Shown: in pieces, positions 46,984-57,640 of the stretch
How the letters are laid out: the number at the start of each line of letters is the position of its first letter
Numbering within the stretch: the stretch's first letter is position 1
Assembly (NCBI GenBank): GCA_032622095.1
Contig: CP136063.1
Coordinates: 203,967,934 to 204,031,933, forward strand
Source: Siphonodentalium dalli
Lineage: Eukaryota > Mollusca > Scaphopoda > Gadilida > Siphonodentaliidae
Length of the DNA: 64,000 bases
Direction of reading: 5' to 3'
Translations under genes and position numbers: made by a program
The notes under the pieces: generated by a model
Told to the model about the DNA's origin: nothing
Seen by the model: only the letters and a program-made list of their open reading frames with translations
The model's database searches: none

Positions 46984-47404
46984 TTAACCCTTTACCCAAC
47001 AGAACGGCCCTGTGCCAATGCATTCTCTTATATATGCGAGTCGACCATAGGTCGCCTCGCATATATAAGAGAATGCATCGGCTTAACACATATTAAAAAT
47101 GATAAAAAATTAAAAAATGTAAGAAAAAATTATAAAATTGTTAAAGAATGTAAGAAAAAATGGTAATAAAATAATTTGTTTAGGCCAATGCATTCTCTTA
47201 TATATGCGAGGCGACCTATGGTCGACTCGCATATATAAGAGAATGCAATGGCACAGGGCATAACTGTAGCTATCACAATGTGGTCAATGAACCGGTTGCA
47301 ATGATATCCATATTTGTATGTTGTTATTGAGACAGACCGAAGATATTTTAGGCTGTTGAAGCTTTATTTGGGCGTTTTGGCCGTTTTGTTTGGTAAAGGG
47401 TTAA
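46984..47404. mobile_element. TTAA hairpin MITE (piggyBac-like), copy 5
   Basis: TTAA at both ends (46984-46987 and 47401-47404) with about 25-bp inverted repeats TTAACCCTTTACCCAACAG / TTAACCCTTTACCAAACAA. Two near-perfect 67-bp hairpins (47015-47081 and 47185-47251) lie in mirror orientation around an A-rich spacer. The outer sides of both hairpins carry CCCTGTGCCAATG. It is the best-preserved member of the family in the window. Confidence 0.9.
47015..47251. other. Two hairpin modules (47015-47081 and 47185-47251)
   Basis: Both have arms CCAATGCATTCTCTTATATA. The first tip is TCGACC-ATA-GGTCGC and the second is its reverse complement, GCGACC-TAT-GGTCGA, so the single stem mismatch is mirrored. 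Confidence 0.9.
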
Positions 47405-47647
47405 ACAGATTTGCTTTTAAGGAGATTTTGGCGTTCAAGTTTTACAACCTCGAACAATGTTGACCGAAGTCACTTGAACACATTTTCAACATCCATATTT
47501 ATATCCTCTCGACAGTCATATTTATATGGGGAAGGGATTCATAGTGAGCTAGCAAAACATATACATATCTCATTGGCTATCTATTCGGTTGAGTAATTTA
47601 TATAGATGAAGAAAACGATGAATACCCACTTCGATGTGAGGTATTTT

Positions 47648-48028
47648 CCCACCATTTTGGAGCAAATTATGACGTAGGTTTCCGGCCCTGGCTACCTATA
47701 ATCTGCAAAACAGAGTTCATTCCCCTCGTTACGCCATGTATATGAACGCTGCCGGCATGTGTATTTTCTTAATTAAATCTAACATTTTTTATTGAAGTGT
47801 TTTGTCAGTTACAATTCATTTTCTGGCTTGATCTAGACATTTTTCAAATGAAAATGGACAGTTCAGTTTCTCAGAATAATGCAGAATGAATTGTAACCTA
47901 CAAAAATGGCAAATAAATAAATGCGACATTTCTTCACATTACGTGTAGGTGTGGGTAGCGGTAAGTCCTGCGTAGGGGACTGAACTCTACATGGAGCTTG
48001 GGCTACCTACCCATGTATATATGGTGGG
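47648..48028. mobile_element. 381-bp foldback element with nested inner palindrome
   Basis: The ends CCCACCAT and ATGGTGGG are followed inward by matching blocks (GAGTTCATTCCCCT... facing AGGGGACTGAACTC). The inner arms GTTACAATTCATTTT and GAATGAATTGTAAC form a second palindrome. A relic copy is at 35790-35960. The target duplication is unclear. Confidence 0.65.
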
Positions 48029-48224
48029 AATATGGGTGCCTTGCAAGCAAATATGTTGGGAGGTTTTCAAATTATTAAGTCTGAAAATTGACGAAAATAT
48101 TAAAATGTTTAATTCTTTTTCTATATAAAACCGAAACTCTACACTAAACCGCGGGCGGTAACCAGACCCGTGTCCTTGTATTATAATGTTTCATCGAGTT
48201 ATACATCGACTTGGCGAGAAGGGA

Positions 48225-48479
48225 TTGTTATATGAAATATGGTGTCTGTCATTTGCAGAATGAGGTCCCCAGAGGGTGAATTTAGTGATGCTACCCCGCA
48301 TAGCGGGCTAGCATAATCAAATTCACCCTCTGGGAACCTCATTCTGCTGAGGTGTAAGCAGAATGAGGTCCCCAGAGGGTGAATTTGGTTATGCTAGCCA
48401 GCTATGCGGGGTAGCATAACTAAATTCACCCTCTGGGGACCTCATTCTGCAAATGACAGACACCCTATTTCAAGGCTTG
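48225..48479. mobile_element. hAT-like MITE, second copy
   Basis: Same double palindrome as 21916-22168 (GCAGAATGAGGTCCCCAGAG arms, CCCGCATAGCGGG core). The right end CTATTTCAAGGCTTG is intact; the left end is mutated to GAAATATGG. No matching target duplication remains. Confidence 0.8.
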
Positions 48480-48640
48480 CGCAACTGTGCTACGGACATT
48501 GGCATTCAAATACATGTATGAGTGATTCTTGCGCGTTAATTTTATGCTATTTACAGTCAAATTGCGGTAGCATCGCTATACAGGTGAAACTACAGAAATT
48601 TTAATTCTCATAGAGTTAGCTGTTCGGATCCATTTTATAT

Positions 48641-48910
48641 ATGCATGTTTCCGTTCATATTCTGGCACCATATCGTTTAATTTTCTACGACGAAATGCCT
48701 GCACAACATACCTATCAAACTTTGTAGTGTATGAACATACTCTTACTCCGATTACTGCATGTATGGTTGGAATTTCCAACAGTTGGAAATTCATAGTGTA
48801 TTTTGCACTAATCCATGGCTCAAATTCATTCATTTGTTGCATATATTCTGTTGAGTATAAAAGGAGATGGTCCCATAAATGTCCGGACATCATGTACAGT
48901 ACCCCTTTAA
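48641..48910 (+). repeat. FYDEMPA repeat, copy 2, fused to a TTAA-type terminus
   Basis: The peptide-like motif is at 48641-48727. The segment from about 48815 to 48910 matches the right arm of the foldback at 150-488 and ends GTACAGTACCCCTTTAA, carrying that family's TTAA terminus. This suggests the motif and the terminus belong to one larger element family. The 123-codon minus frame across it is a by-product. Confidence 0.5.
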
Positions 48911-50499
48911 CCCAGACTGGGGTCTCGTCCCAGCATGCATTGACCAATGGGCATCTTCGGTCAAGATCCTTATAGCGTCAACCGAACTGTGCAGAACGAA
49001 TTGACCCAATAAGAGCTGTATAGTCGACGCAAATAGGCTCCTTTGAAATAATAGAAACTAGAAAATGGACAAAAAAGAGTTAAACGAAATCAATACGGAT
49101 GACATGTGCATAGACTGTGTTTGACTGGGGTCTCGCGAGTTCGAATTTTTTGCCCCAAAGAAATGTTTTCGGAGTTTTTGTTGTCGAACAAAAGACTCCT
49201 AATTTATGGTGTGAAAAGTATATAAAAGAACTAACCATATATTAACAGAAATTAATTTGTTGTTTGACTAAAGTTAATTATATATATTTCAATTTATAAT
49301 ATTTATATGTCACTGATTGTCCACCTAGTCGGGTAAATATTGGTTTTTGAGAACCTTGTTGACATGAACTTGAAGCGAGTGCGGTGTGGGTAGAAATGAT
49401 ACATTGCAGTGAAAAGAGTGTCACTTTGTATATAGGCGTATATTTGTTATGGCAATCTTCAAGTCGCTTATGTGAGAATTCGCCTCGCTTCTCGACAGGG
49501 AATTAAACATGCCCAGGGTCGTGGTGACAGGGGGCGTGGGTTCCACGACCCAAAACTATTAACAGTTGGAAACTCCATTCCTGATTTAATTTTTTTTGGA
49601 GATTTCCGTCTAAAACATCGGTTAATATTGTCATAATAGTTTGATGTTCCAACTAGCATTTAATGTGAAATTGGTTAGACCAAAAGTAAAGCACCAGTTG
49701 GAAATTTCCACAAATTGTGGCGTGAACATGGAACTAGTTGAACTGGTTGCGCGGACATTCCAAGTTGCACCCCCCGCTCCGAACATATTAGACCATGAAG
49801 CCCGAATTACAGATCCTCATTTAAAAATTATGGAAACATGAGCTTGGGCGCCATGTATAGCATATAAGCGATGCACAATATTCTAACAAGCCTCTAATTT
49901 GACGTAATAATTTAAAGTCACTTTTACCACGTTCTTCTAGCGTTCAAAATAGGTCGGCATGCACATACACGAAATACGCATCATATATATGGTTTTCTAT
50001 GACGAAATTCCTGCAAAAAATACCAGGCAAATATGCAAGGTTGTGAACGCAGCCGTATTCCGGATGTATGGGAACCTTAAACGTTTATCTCATTTCTGTG
50101 GGAAAACATGAAATAAGCTGTAACATTTGGAAATTTGGTCAGAGTAAATACAGCTTGTAGACCGATATTCCGTGCATACAGCGACCTGTTAACCCTCCTC
50201 CCTACACAATTCGGAGGTTTAAATGGACCACTCCGTACACAATGCATTCAGTTGTCAATTTTATGCATGGCAACGCATCTGTCAGTTTATATGGACTATG
50301 GTTAACCCTGTCTAAACTAAATATACTCATTCATATATATATATTCATTTCGACAGAGTGAATATGAAATGTTTGATAGAAACCCAATTAATGCACTCCA
50401 GTTTGTCGCTTGTGGGATGTTGATATCAAAACATGGTAACGCTCGCATGCGTTTTATCCAGTTCCTACTGCCGCGTATTGCGTTATCAACTGGCTCGAA
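48911..50499. other. Intergenic with third FYDEMPA motif copy
   Basis: No gene recognised. At 49959-50040 the plus strand reads MHIHEIRIIYMVFYDEIPAK. GTTAACCCTCC near 50203 and GTTAACCCTG near 50301 resemble TTAA-type termini but do not pair convincingly. Confidence 0.4.
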
Positions 50500-50960
50500 G
50501 TACATAAAAAAGCCAAACGAATAAATTCTAAAATATTATCAATTAATAAATTTCTAATATAAGACAAGATGATAAATGTGATATGTGTAAAAGTGAAAAG
50601 GAAGATATCAGCCACATTTTTGGGGATTGTAGTCATGTGCAGACATTTATTAGAGATATCCGTAATTGGGGAAAAATGATATAAATCTTTATCCCACAAA
50701 TATGACGATGATTCTTGGCACACCACCCATTAGTAACAACTATACTACAAACTTATTGTAGCTCCTATATAATTAAACAATATATATATCGGTCTAAATT
50801 CAAACTAATCGTTTTGTCTGTTAATGTTTTCCTCAAAGAGTTGACATATAGATACAATTGCGAGAAATATACAGCACGATGTCAATCGAAACTTCCAGAA
50901 TTCTCGAAAAACTGGTTCCTTATAGAAAAAGCTTTAAACAAACAAACGACTTAAAATGAT
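50500..50960 (+). mobile_element. 3' fragment of a second LINE type
   Basis: The translation gives a zinc-knuckle-like segment CDMCKSEKEDISHIFGDCSH then VQTFIRDI. Another frame continues at 50715-50954: TTILQTYCSSYIIKQYIYRS, KLIVLSVNVFLKELTYRYN and KLPEFSKNWFLIEKALNK. This order (Cys-x2-Cys...His...Cys, then a C-terminal helix-rich region) is typical of the extreme C-terminus of L1-like polyproteins. Frameshifts and stops show it is dead. It differs from the LINEs at 41 and 57-64 kb. Confidence 0.65.
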
Positions 50961-51930
50961 GTGAAACACTCCGGTATATAGGGTGATCAAATAGAAATTG
51001 AGAATAATCTTGCTATAAGTAGTTATATTATACAAATAATATATACAAATAATATATACAAATAATATATCCAAATTGACATAACACACCATCATTCTTA
51101 TATGTCAATTAAATGTAGCGACTCTCGATGGTGAAATCGTTAGTTTATCGCCGATAGTTGCGTCCCGAATCGAGAGGTAAATATTTAAAATTGGGCGTAG
51201 TTCAGACGATGTTTTCTATGGAGTGTTGCGGTCGATTTGCTTGAGATTTTCGGTAATGTTAATAGAATGCTACATTCCACCAGTTGGCATAACGCCTGAC
51301 TACTAACTTATCAGTTTCACGCACCCGAACAAGTACATAATATGTCCTTAAACACAAACCGACAAAGTTGCTTGAATTTTTGAATGATTATCACCCAGTC
51401 CATTAAAACAAATACTATGTACCACCCATCTCCACAATACCATCTATGATGAGAGTTGAGTTTATCCGAAACATCCCACATATTAATAATAAATTAATAT
51501 AATACTATACACATGCATATATTTATTTATTGTATAATTGTATGCCACTGGTTGGCGAATGTCGTGAGCCAAGAGAGTGCGTACAGTAAGAATGATATAT
51601 GTGTGAACGTGAGGAATGTCATACCTATATATAAATATAAATTTAATTAACCATTTTGCATATGACATTCCTCATTGTGATTGATTCTTCAATAAACATT
51701 AAAAAAAAAGCCGAACGAGAAATTAAGTGTTGATATATGAACGAACATGCTTGCCAACAGAGAATGAATCACCCTACACCATATGAGCTTCCAACACTGT
51801 ATATTAAGACTACTCAGCTTTTGACTCAAAGTTCCGGGTGTAATATTCAGAAGCGGATTTGGTTTGGATCCTTCAACGGTTTTCTAATTCTCTCTCTCTC
51901 GTGCTATTCGATTCCTCTATTCGTGTCGAA
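50961..51930. other. Intergenic, no gene recognised
   Basis: AT-rich, holding only the 13-bp tandem at 51033-51071. Confidence 0.5.
51033..51071 (+). repeat. 13-bp tandem repeat, three copies
   Basis: CAAATAATATATA repeated three times. Confidence 0.85.
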
Positions 51931-52533
51931 ACTAGAGGTGTGACTGTCACAATGGGACTAAGGATACCCCCGTGTTTTTAAAATACTAAGATGTTTCACA
52001 TGTCAGTAAACATTTAGTTAAAGTAATAAAATAACAGTTCCCATTGCAGGTGCACATCCCTAACCCTAATCTTAAACCTATTGACCGAAAAATGTAGGAA
52101 TAAAAGCTCGGACAAAATTATGCATGTTGCGAAAATGTTCTAAGTTGAAAAAGTGGAATAACTCCACCAAAAAAAAGTCGGACAGACATCATAATCGCAG
52201 GTGCACAGGTTCCCATGGTACTAAATATCAGTGCCAAGATTAAAAAACATTGACCTAAACATGTAGGAATATAAGCTCGGACAAAATTATGCATGTTGCA
52301 AATAAAGTCGAAAAAGGGGGGATAACTCCACCAAAAAAAGTCCAGGCAGACAGAAGTCATAATCGCAGGTGCACAGGTTCCCATGGTGGTTGATGTCTGT
52401 GCCAAGTTTCACGGAAATTGATAAAAAACGACTGAGAAAAACTCCGGACAAATTTGTGTCCACGCACGGACGACGGGCGGACAAACTGATTCCAGTATCC
52501 CCCCCCCCCAAGTTTTGCGGGGGGTATAATAAT
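51931..52533 (+). mobile_element. Repeat F6, uninterrupted copy
   Basis: It begins ACTAGAGGTGTGACTGTCAC and ends with a C-run/G-run hairpin (CCCCCC-AAGTTTTG-CGGGGGG) followed by GTATAATAATGTGG. It contains a tandem unit of about 170 bp at 52081-52421 (AAGCTCGGACAAAATTATGC occurs twice). The 3' terminus resembles a dispersed non-coding element seen in invertebrates, but the class is uncertain. Confidence 0.65.
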
Positions 52534-53178
52534 GTGGTAAATGTGTCAGTAAGTTAAATGTAGCATCATATTCAATATACTAGGTATCCATATTTGAAAC
52601 CATTATCAAATATTGTGTTAAGAGATACTTATATATAGTTTGTTCCCGAAAACATAACCACTGTCAATTCTTTGTATTTATATCTTTTCCCCACTCCCAC
52701 TGGTGGTAAAAGCCATTGTCTTATGGAAATTTTGACCACCATCTTTGTTTTATCATGATTTCTCAAATTCACCAAAGCCGGCGGATTCTTGAGAAGGGGA
52801 CCATAGACCACCAGATTCCACCGAGTGAAAAACTGTACACGCTAAAACATGCACCGGCGGCTCGGCGGCCGGACGACATGGAATTAGATCGAACTAAGCG
52901 TGATAACTCTATACATATCGTTGTAATTCAAGGTGCACATTTGTCGCTAAAACACGCATTCTGATTTGTTGATAACTTCCAACTTTTGTTTCACACAAAT
53001 AAATCAATTATGGTGTCAATTTAAAATTTTTAATCTGCAACGTTCATTAGGCTGCAATCACACACTGGCATTTTAACGCGGCACGGCAAAAAATGCCAGC
53101 CAGTTTCAACTGAGAATTTCTAAGGATCTATCCTGCAAATATCTTGAAATCGATTCGATTCGATCATAGGAATCCTAT
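52534..53178. other. Intergenic, no gene recognised
   Basis: Frames of up to 82 codons without motifs. No repeat recognised. Confidence 0.45.
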
Positions 53179-53421
53179 AAATTTTCTTTATTATGATAGA
53201 CCGAGAACTATAGTAGTTAAATTTGAAATTTAGTACTAGACATCGTCAACGTCGTGGTCGTTCTCGCCCACAAGAAGAATGAGCGAAATTAATCGAATCG
53301 ATTAATTTCGCTCATTCTTCTTGTGGGCGAGAACGACCACGACCACGACGTTGACGATGTCTTGTACTAAATTTCAAATTTTACTACTATAGTTCTCGGT
53401 CTATCATAATAAAGAAAATTT
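53179..53421. mobile_element. TA-flanked near-perfect palindrome (Tc1/mariner-like MITE)
   Basis: The arms of about 120 bp (AATTTTCTTTATTATGATAG..., ...GACATCGTCAACGTCGTGG...) meet at TCGAATCGA with essentially no spacer. The only clear differences are a 6-bp extra CACGAC on the right arm and a few substitutions. TA lies on each side (53177-53178 and 53422-53423). No coding. Confidence 0.85.
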
Positions 53422-53423
53422 TA

Positions 53424-54696
53424 GTCTAGTTCGCTATTTTTGACTTGCTGCATTGATTTGTACCATTCTCCCCAACGACGTAGCAGTAATACAGTGTAAT
53501 TCTCACCCGATCATTATTCAGAGATATGTTCGTATGTAGGCATTCTTGAAATGTACTTGCAGACTTACAATGTTCATGATTTTCTAACACAAACTGTACC
53601 AACGTTTATTATTTAAAGATTTTTTTTGTCGCTAAAACTTGCAAGAGGGTCTTATATACGTTGTAATGTGCACGCTCCATCACATAGCCGACGCCCTTAC
53701 CGTATGCATACCGTGTTTTCCCCAATACACAGTAAGTATAGCGCTAAATTGGTCTTCAATGCATGAGTTTGGGCACTAAATTTCCCAGGTTCATAAGACT
53801 GGCATTATGTTAGCCAGGCTTGATGAAACTGGCATTTTTGATACCCAGGCTTGGCTCACATATGTACAATTAGACCTATATTCGATTCGAGATTTGATTC
53901 GCGAATCTCACCCCGATTCAATTATATTGTAAACTCCGATTCGCATGGCCTTAGTCCGCCAAGCAGAGAGCAATCGACTGGAAATATAGGGAACAGTATG
54001 AGAGATACTTGGTCAGCTGGTGATTTGGCTATATACATACATATTATATAAATTCCAACCCCATCTGCACAATCTATACATCATATGCATATGTTATACA
54101 CTATATTTTGTGTTTATTCTGTCATGAATACATGCATATTTTGGGGCAATAAATATGTTTAAAGGGACCATATTCGATATATAACGTGGCAACCATAATA
54201 AATCAATGGCGGCCCTGTTATATATCGAGTATGGCCGCTTGATCCACATCCAATGAACCCACGTGTGTGAATAATTCCAGAAAAAGCTTATAACGCATTA
54301 TTTCACGAAATAAACTAGTGTATTTCACGAAATAAACTAGTGTATTGGTTGGGTGGTACCCCATGTCATCTATTGCCATGGCATCGAAAATTGATCCGAG
54401 TTAACCCATTTGTCCGAAAATAAATGGAATTGATATATTTTTTACACACCTAGCTTAAATCGTGTAAACAGCGCTTATAAAATATCGATGCTAGCGGAAT
54501 ATCACGAACATGATATGAATAAGTAAAGTATGTACACTTACCTCATCGTTCATCGTATTTGTTACGATATTCTGGTGTCTCTGATACCGTTTTTATCAGT
54601 CACAACCTAACTAGTACCGCCATCATATTTAAAAGGCCAGACTATCATTGACAAAGCCGGATTATCAAAATAAAGCGGAATTATACGGACACCCAG
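53424..54696. other. Intergenic with a 22-bp duplication
   Basis: No gene recognised. TATTTCACGAAATAAACTAG plus TG is duplicated at 54299-54342. A loose inverted pair (ATATTCGATATATAAC / GTTATATATCGAGTAT) spans about 54169-54231. Confidence 0.5.
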
Positions 54697-56430
54697 TGTT
54701 TACAAATATCAAAACTTTAATAGTTAAATATACCATTTTCCGAGGTGAGGTTTGGCACCTGAGTGATTTATGAAGTTTGTATGGGAATTAGTCCGTGATA
54801 CTGATGCCCTTACAAACTTCAGAAATCATTCAGGTGCCCAACATCACCTCGGAAATAGTATATTTCTCTTATTAAAGTATTGATATTTTGTAAAGTAACG
54901 ATACAAACAATTATGGAATAATTCTCTTACAAACTTCAGGAATCGTTCAGGTGCCCAAACTCGTCTCGGAAAGTTGTATATTTATCTATTACGGTCTTGA
55001 TATTATGTAAAGAAACGCTGTCAATATCACGGAATAATTCCCTTGCAAACTTGAGAAATTATCCAGGTGTTCAACCTCACCTCGGAAAATTGTGTATTTA
55101 TTTTTTAAAGTCTTGATATTTCGCAAAGGAGCGCTATCAATATCACAGGATAATTCGCTTGTATAGTTCAGAAATTACTCAGATGTCCAATCTCACCTCG
55201 GATAATGGTTTATCTATTGACAAGTGTGCTATCTTAAATCTGATTGGTCGTTAGCTACACAAGATAAACCCGTATTGTGTGGTCAACGTCGAACCCCGTG
55301 ATATTTCTGGGAATCACACAGCAAGTTTTCCGTATCGGTAGCTTCTTGATTCCGGAAACGAGATCGAGAGTTACACAATATGGAAAATTTCTGTGTGGTT
55401 CCCATAAATATCATGGGGTTCGACGTTGACCACACAATGTTTCAATTTCAATATGAGTCAAGAGTGTGATATCAGTATTTGTTAATATTTGTTATTTATG
55501 GTTAAATCTGTTGTTATGGTAATAATGTCAAACAGTACATGCATTTAGTTTATTCTTTACGTAGTTCAAAATGGACGAATACTGAAATATTAGGTTCAAA
55601 TTTCCCTATTCATTTATACGGGGGAAAAGATGGGTATGTTGATTTGAATCTACTGTTACGGTCAATTGATAAAATCGTCACCCCGTGACCTTCGGCTTCA
55701 TGGGATACAGCTGGCTTCGGGTAGGTAAAAATCCGCACTACGTGAACAGACACTAGCTGGGTAACTAATAATATTTATCTATTAAAGCCTTGATATTTTG
55801 TAAAGGATTACTATCAATATCACATAATAAATCCCTTACAAAATTCAGAAATCACTCAGGTGTCCTCCTCATCGCGGCAAGTGGTATATTTTTCAGTTAA
55901 AGTCTTGATCTTTTGCAAAGGAATGATGTAAACATTATAATTCCTTTACACAAACTTCAGAAATCTCTCAGGTGCCCAACCTCACATCGGACAATGGTAT
56001 ATTTAGACACTAAAGTCTTGATATTATGAAAAGGAATTGATAATTCGTAAAGGAACGCTATCAATATATCATGGGAAAATTCCCTTACAAACTTCAGAAA
56101 TCACTCTGGTGCCGAACTGCTCCTGGGAAAATGGTGTAGTCAGACATTAAGGTCTTGGTATTTTGTAAAGGAACTCTTTCAATACATCATGGGACTATTC
56201 CCTTACAAACTTCAGAAATCACTCAGGTGCCCAACCTCACCTCGGGAATGCTATATTTCTGTATTAAAGTCTTGATATTTTGTGAAGGAACGCGATCCAA
56301 ATAAAGGAATAATTCCCTTAAAACTTCAGAAATTACTCAGGTGATCAACCTCACCTCAGACAATGGCATATTTCTCTATTAAAGTCTTTATATTTTTTAT
56401 AGGACCGCTATCAAATTATATGTAATATAT
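54697..56430 (+). repeat. 115-bp satellite, nine direct copies and one inverted
   Basis: The landmark AAACTTCAGAAAT(C/T)A occurs at 54813, 54931, 55046, 55161, 55839, 55951, 56088, 56206 and 56320, a spacing of 112-118 bp except one of 137. Each unit continues CAGGTGCCCAACCTCACCTC and TTAAAGTCTTGATATTTTG. The first unit faces an inverted copy (54697-54790). The array is interrupted at about 55222-55770. Confidence 0.85.
55222..55770. mobile_element. Insertion within the satellite, carrying a foldback
   Basis: Satellite homology stops at about 55222 and resumes at about 55770. Inside, 55274-55438 is an inverted repeat with arms ATTGTGTGGTCAACGTCGAA and CTGTGTGGTTCCCATAAATA (paired inversely). 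The boundaries of the whole insertion are approximate and the class is unknown. Confidence 0.55.
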
Positions 56431-56690
56431 GGAATTCCTAACGGAAATGCTTCTGTTAAATGAATGTTTGTTGTTACTGATTGTATCCAGACTACGCAGG
56501 TGACAAGTCTGATACACAACTTGTACTCTGTATCCAGCGAGATTGACAACTGTTATCGTTTGGTGTATTGGTAGTGTTGACCTACTCACCATCATACCAG
56601 CCAGTGACAATTAACATAGCTGGTATGTGCATGTCTAGTGTATTGAGGGATTATAGGCAGAAGTACACACATGTGTATGACTAGTGATAA
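56431..56690. other. Spacer between satellite and LINE
   Basis: No feature recognised. The LINE 3' end is placed at about 56690 because sequence related to its 3' tail seems to start there. Confidence 0.35.
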
Positions 56691-56929
56691 GATAATATTT
56701 TGATAAAATAATATTTATTAGCAAAGCATAGACAATATATATGCTACAAAAGCGACATAAATAATTTTGACAATATAATACAATATGGATGAGATTAGGT
56801 GACATAATATACGGTCTAATACTACAATAAGAGTTACCTGTACTTGTATATATGTCTACCCATGCTTCTCGTGCTTTAGGAGGCTTGTATTAAGTGTCAT
56901 TGGGTCCAGCACGAGTATCGTTCTACAGA

Positions 56930-57640
56930 ATCGAACAGGTCTTAATTAATATATTTACATATTGCCTTCGCAGCTTTAACGGTTTTTGGGTTCAGTAGTA
57001 TTTTAAGAAAATCTCTGTATAAGGTGCTTTTTAATATTTGTTAAGTTTCTGTAATAGGGATTTTATTTGCTCATATCTTTTGCAGCACAAAATGAAGTGT
57101 TATTCGTCTTCCATCACGTTGGAGTGCATGCATTTTCTATCAGGTTTGGGTTTCTTGTATCTTCCAGTTTCAATAGCTAGTGTGTGAGCACTGATTCCGA
57201 TTGTTGTTAAAGATCTAACCAAAGATTTTGTGATATTCTGAGTTAAATACTTTTTACATTTAAATTTATTATAGATATTCCAAAAAGTTCAAGTTTATTA
57301 TCTTTTTCTTTATGTGAAATATGTGCTAACTGATTACTAAGATAATCATCATATGTTTTGTTTAAAAAGTCTTCTAACTTATCCTCCCCTAGCTGAGAAG
57401 CATGAATATCATATTTCTTCATGAGGTTGATAACTGATGTATACCAAGTTATATAGGGAAGAAAAATCAACATGCATCTCTTTATCTAATTCAAATGCTT
57501 CTTTAAGAAGGCGTGTTATTGGAAGTTTTTCTAGGCGACATATATATTTCATTGCTTGTTTGACAATGTAAATGTATCGAGAACGTCTACCAAGATCATA
57601 TCTGCCTGCTAGATTGGCTGAGTTTTTTCAAAGGGTAATT
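56930..57640 (-). pseudogene. LINE unit C: post-RT region and C-terminal domain
   Basis: Read on the minus strand, ANLAGRYDLGRRSRYIYIVK, then YICRLEKLPITRLLKEAF, matches the region after the reverse transcriptase of this LINE class. The frame at 57243-57473 (WYTSVINLMKKYDIHASQL) follows. From about 57200 to 56930 comes ISAHTLAIETGRYKKPKP, then RKCMHS...HFILCCKRYEQI, equivalent to the C-terminal Cys/His segment but with one Cys pair degraded. Several stops interrupt it. About 240 bp of 3' untranslated sequence follow. Confidence 0.6.

Noticed and set aside
48576-48947. 123-codon minus-strand frame as a gene
   Set aside because: It spans the FYDEMPA repeat and a TTAA-type transposon arm, in antisense to the conserved motif.
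50203-50310. Further TTAA-CCCT terminus pair
   Set aside because: GTTAACCCTCC and GTTAACCCTG are in the same orientation rather than inverted, and no hairpin module lies between them.
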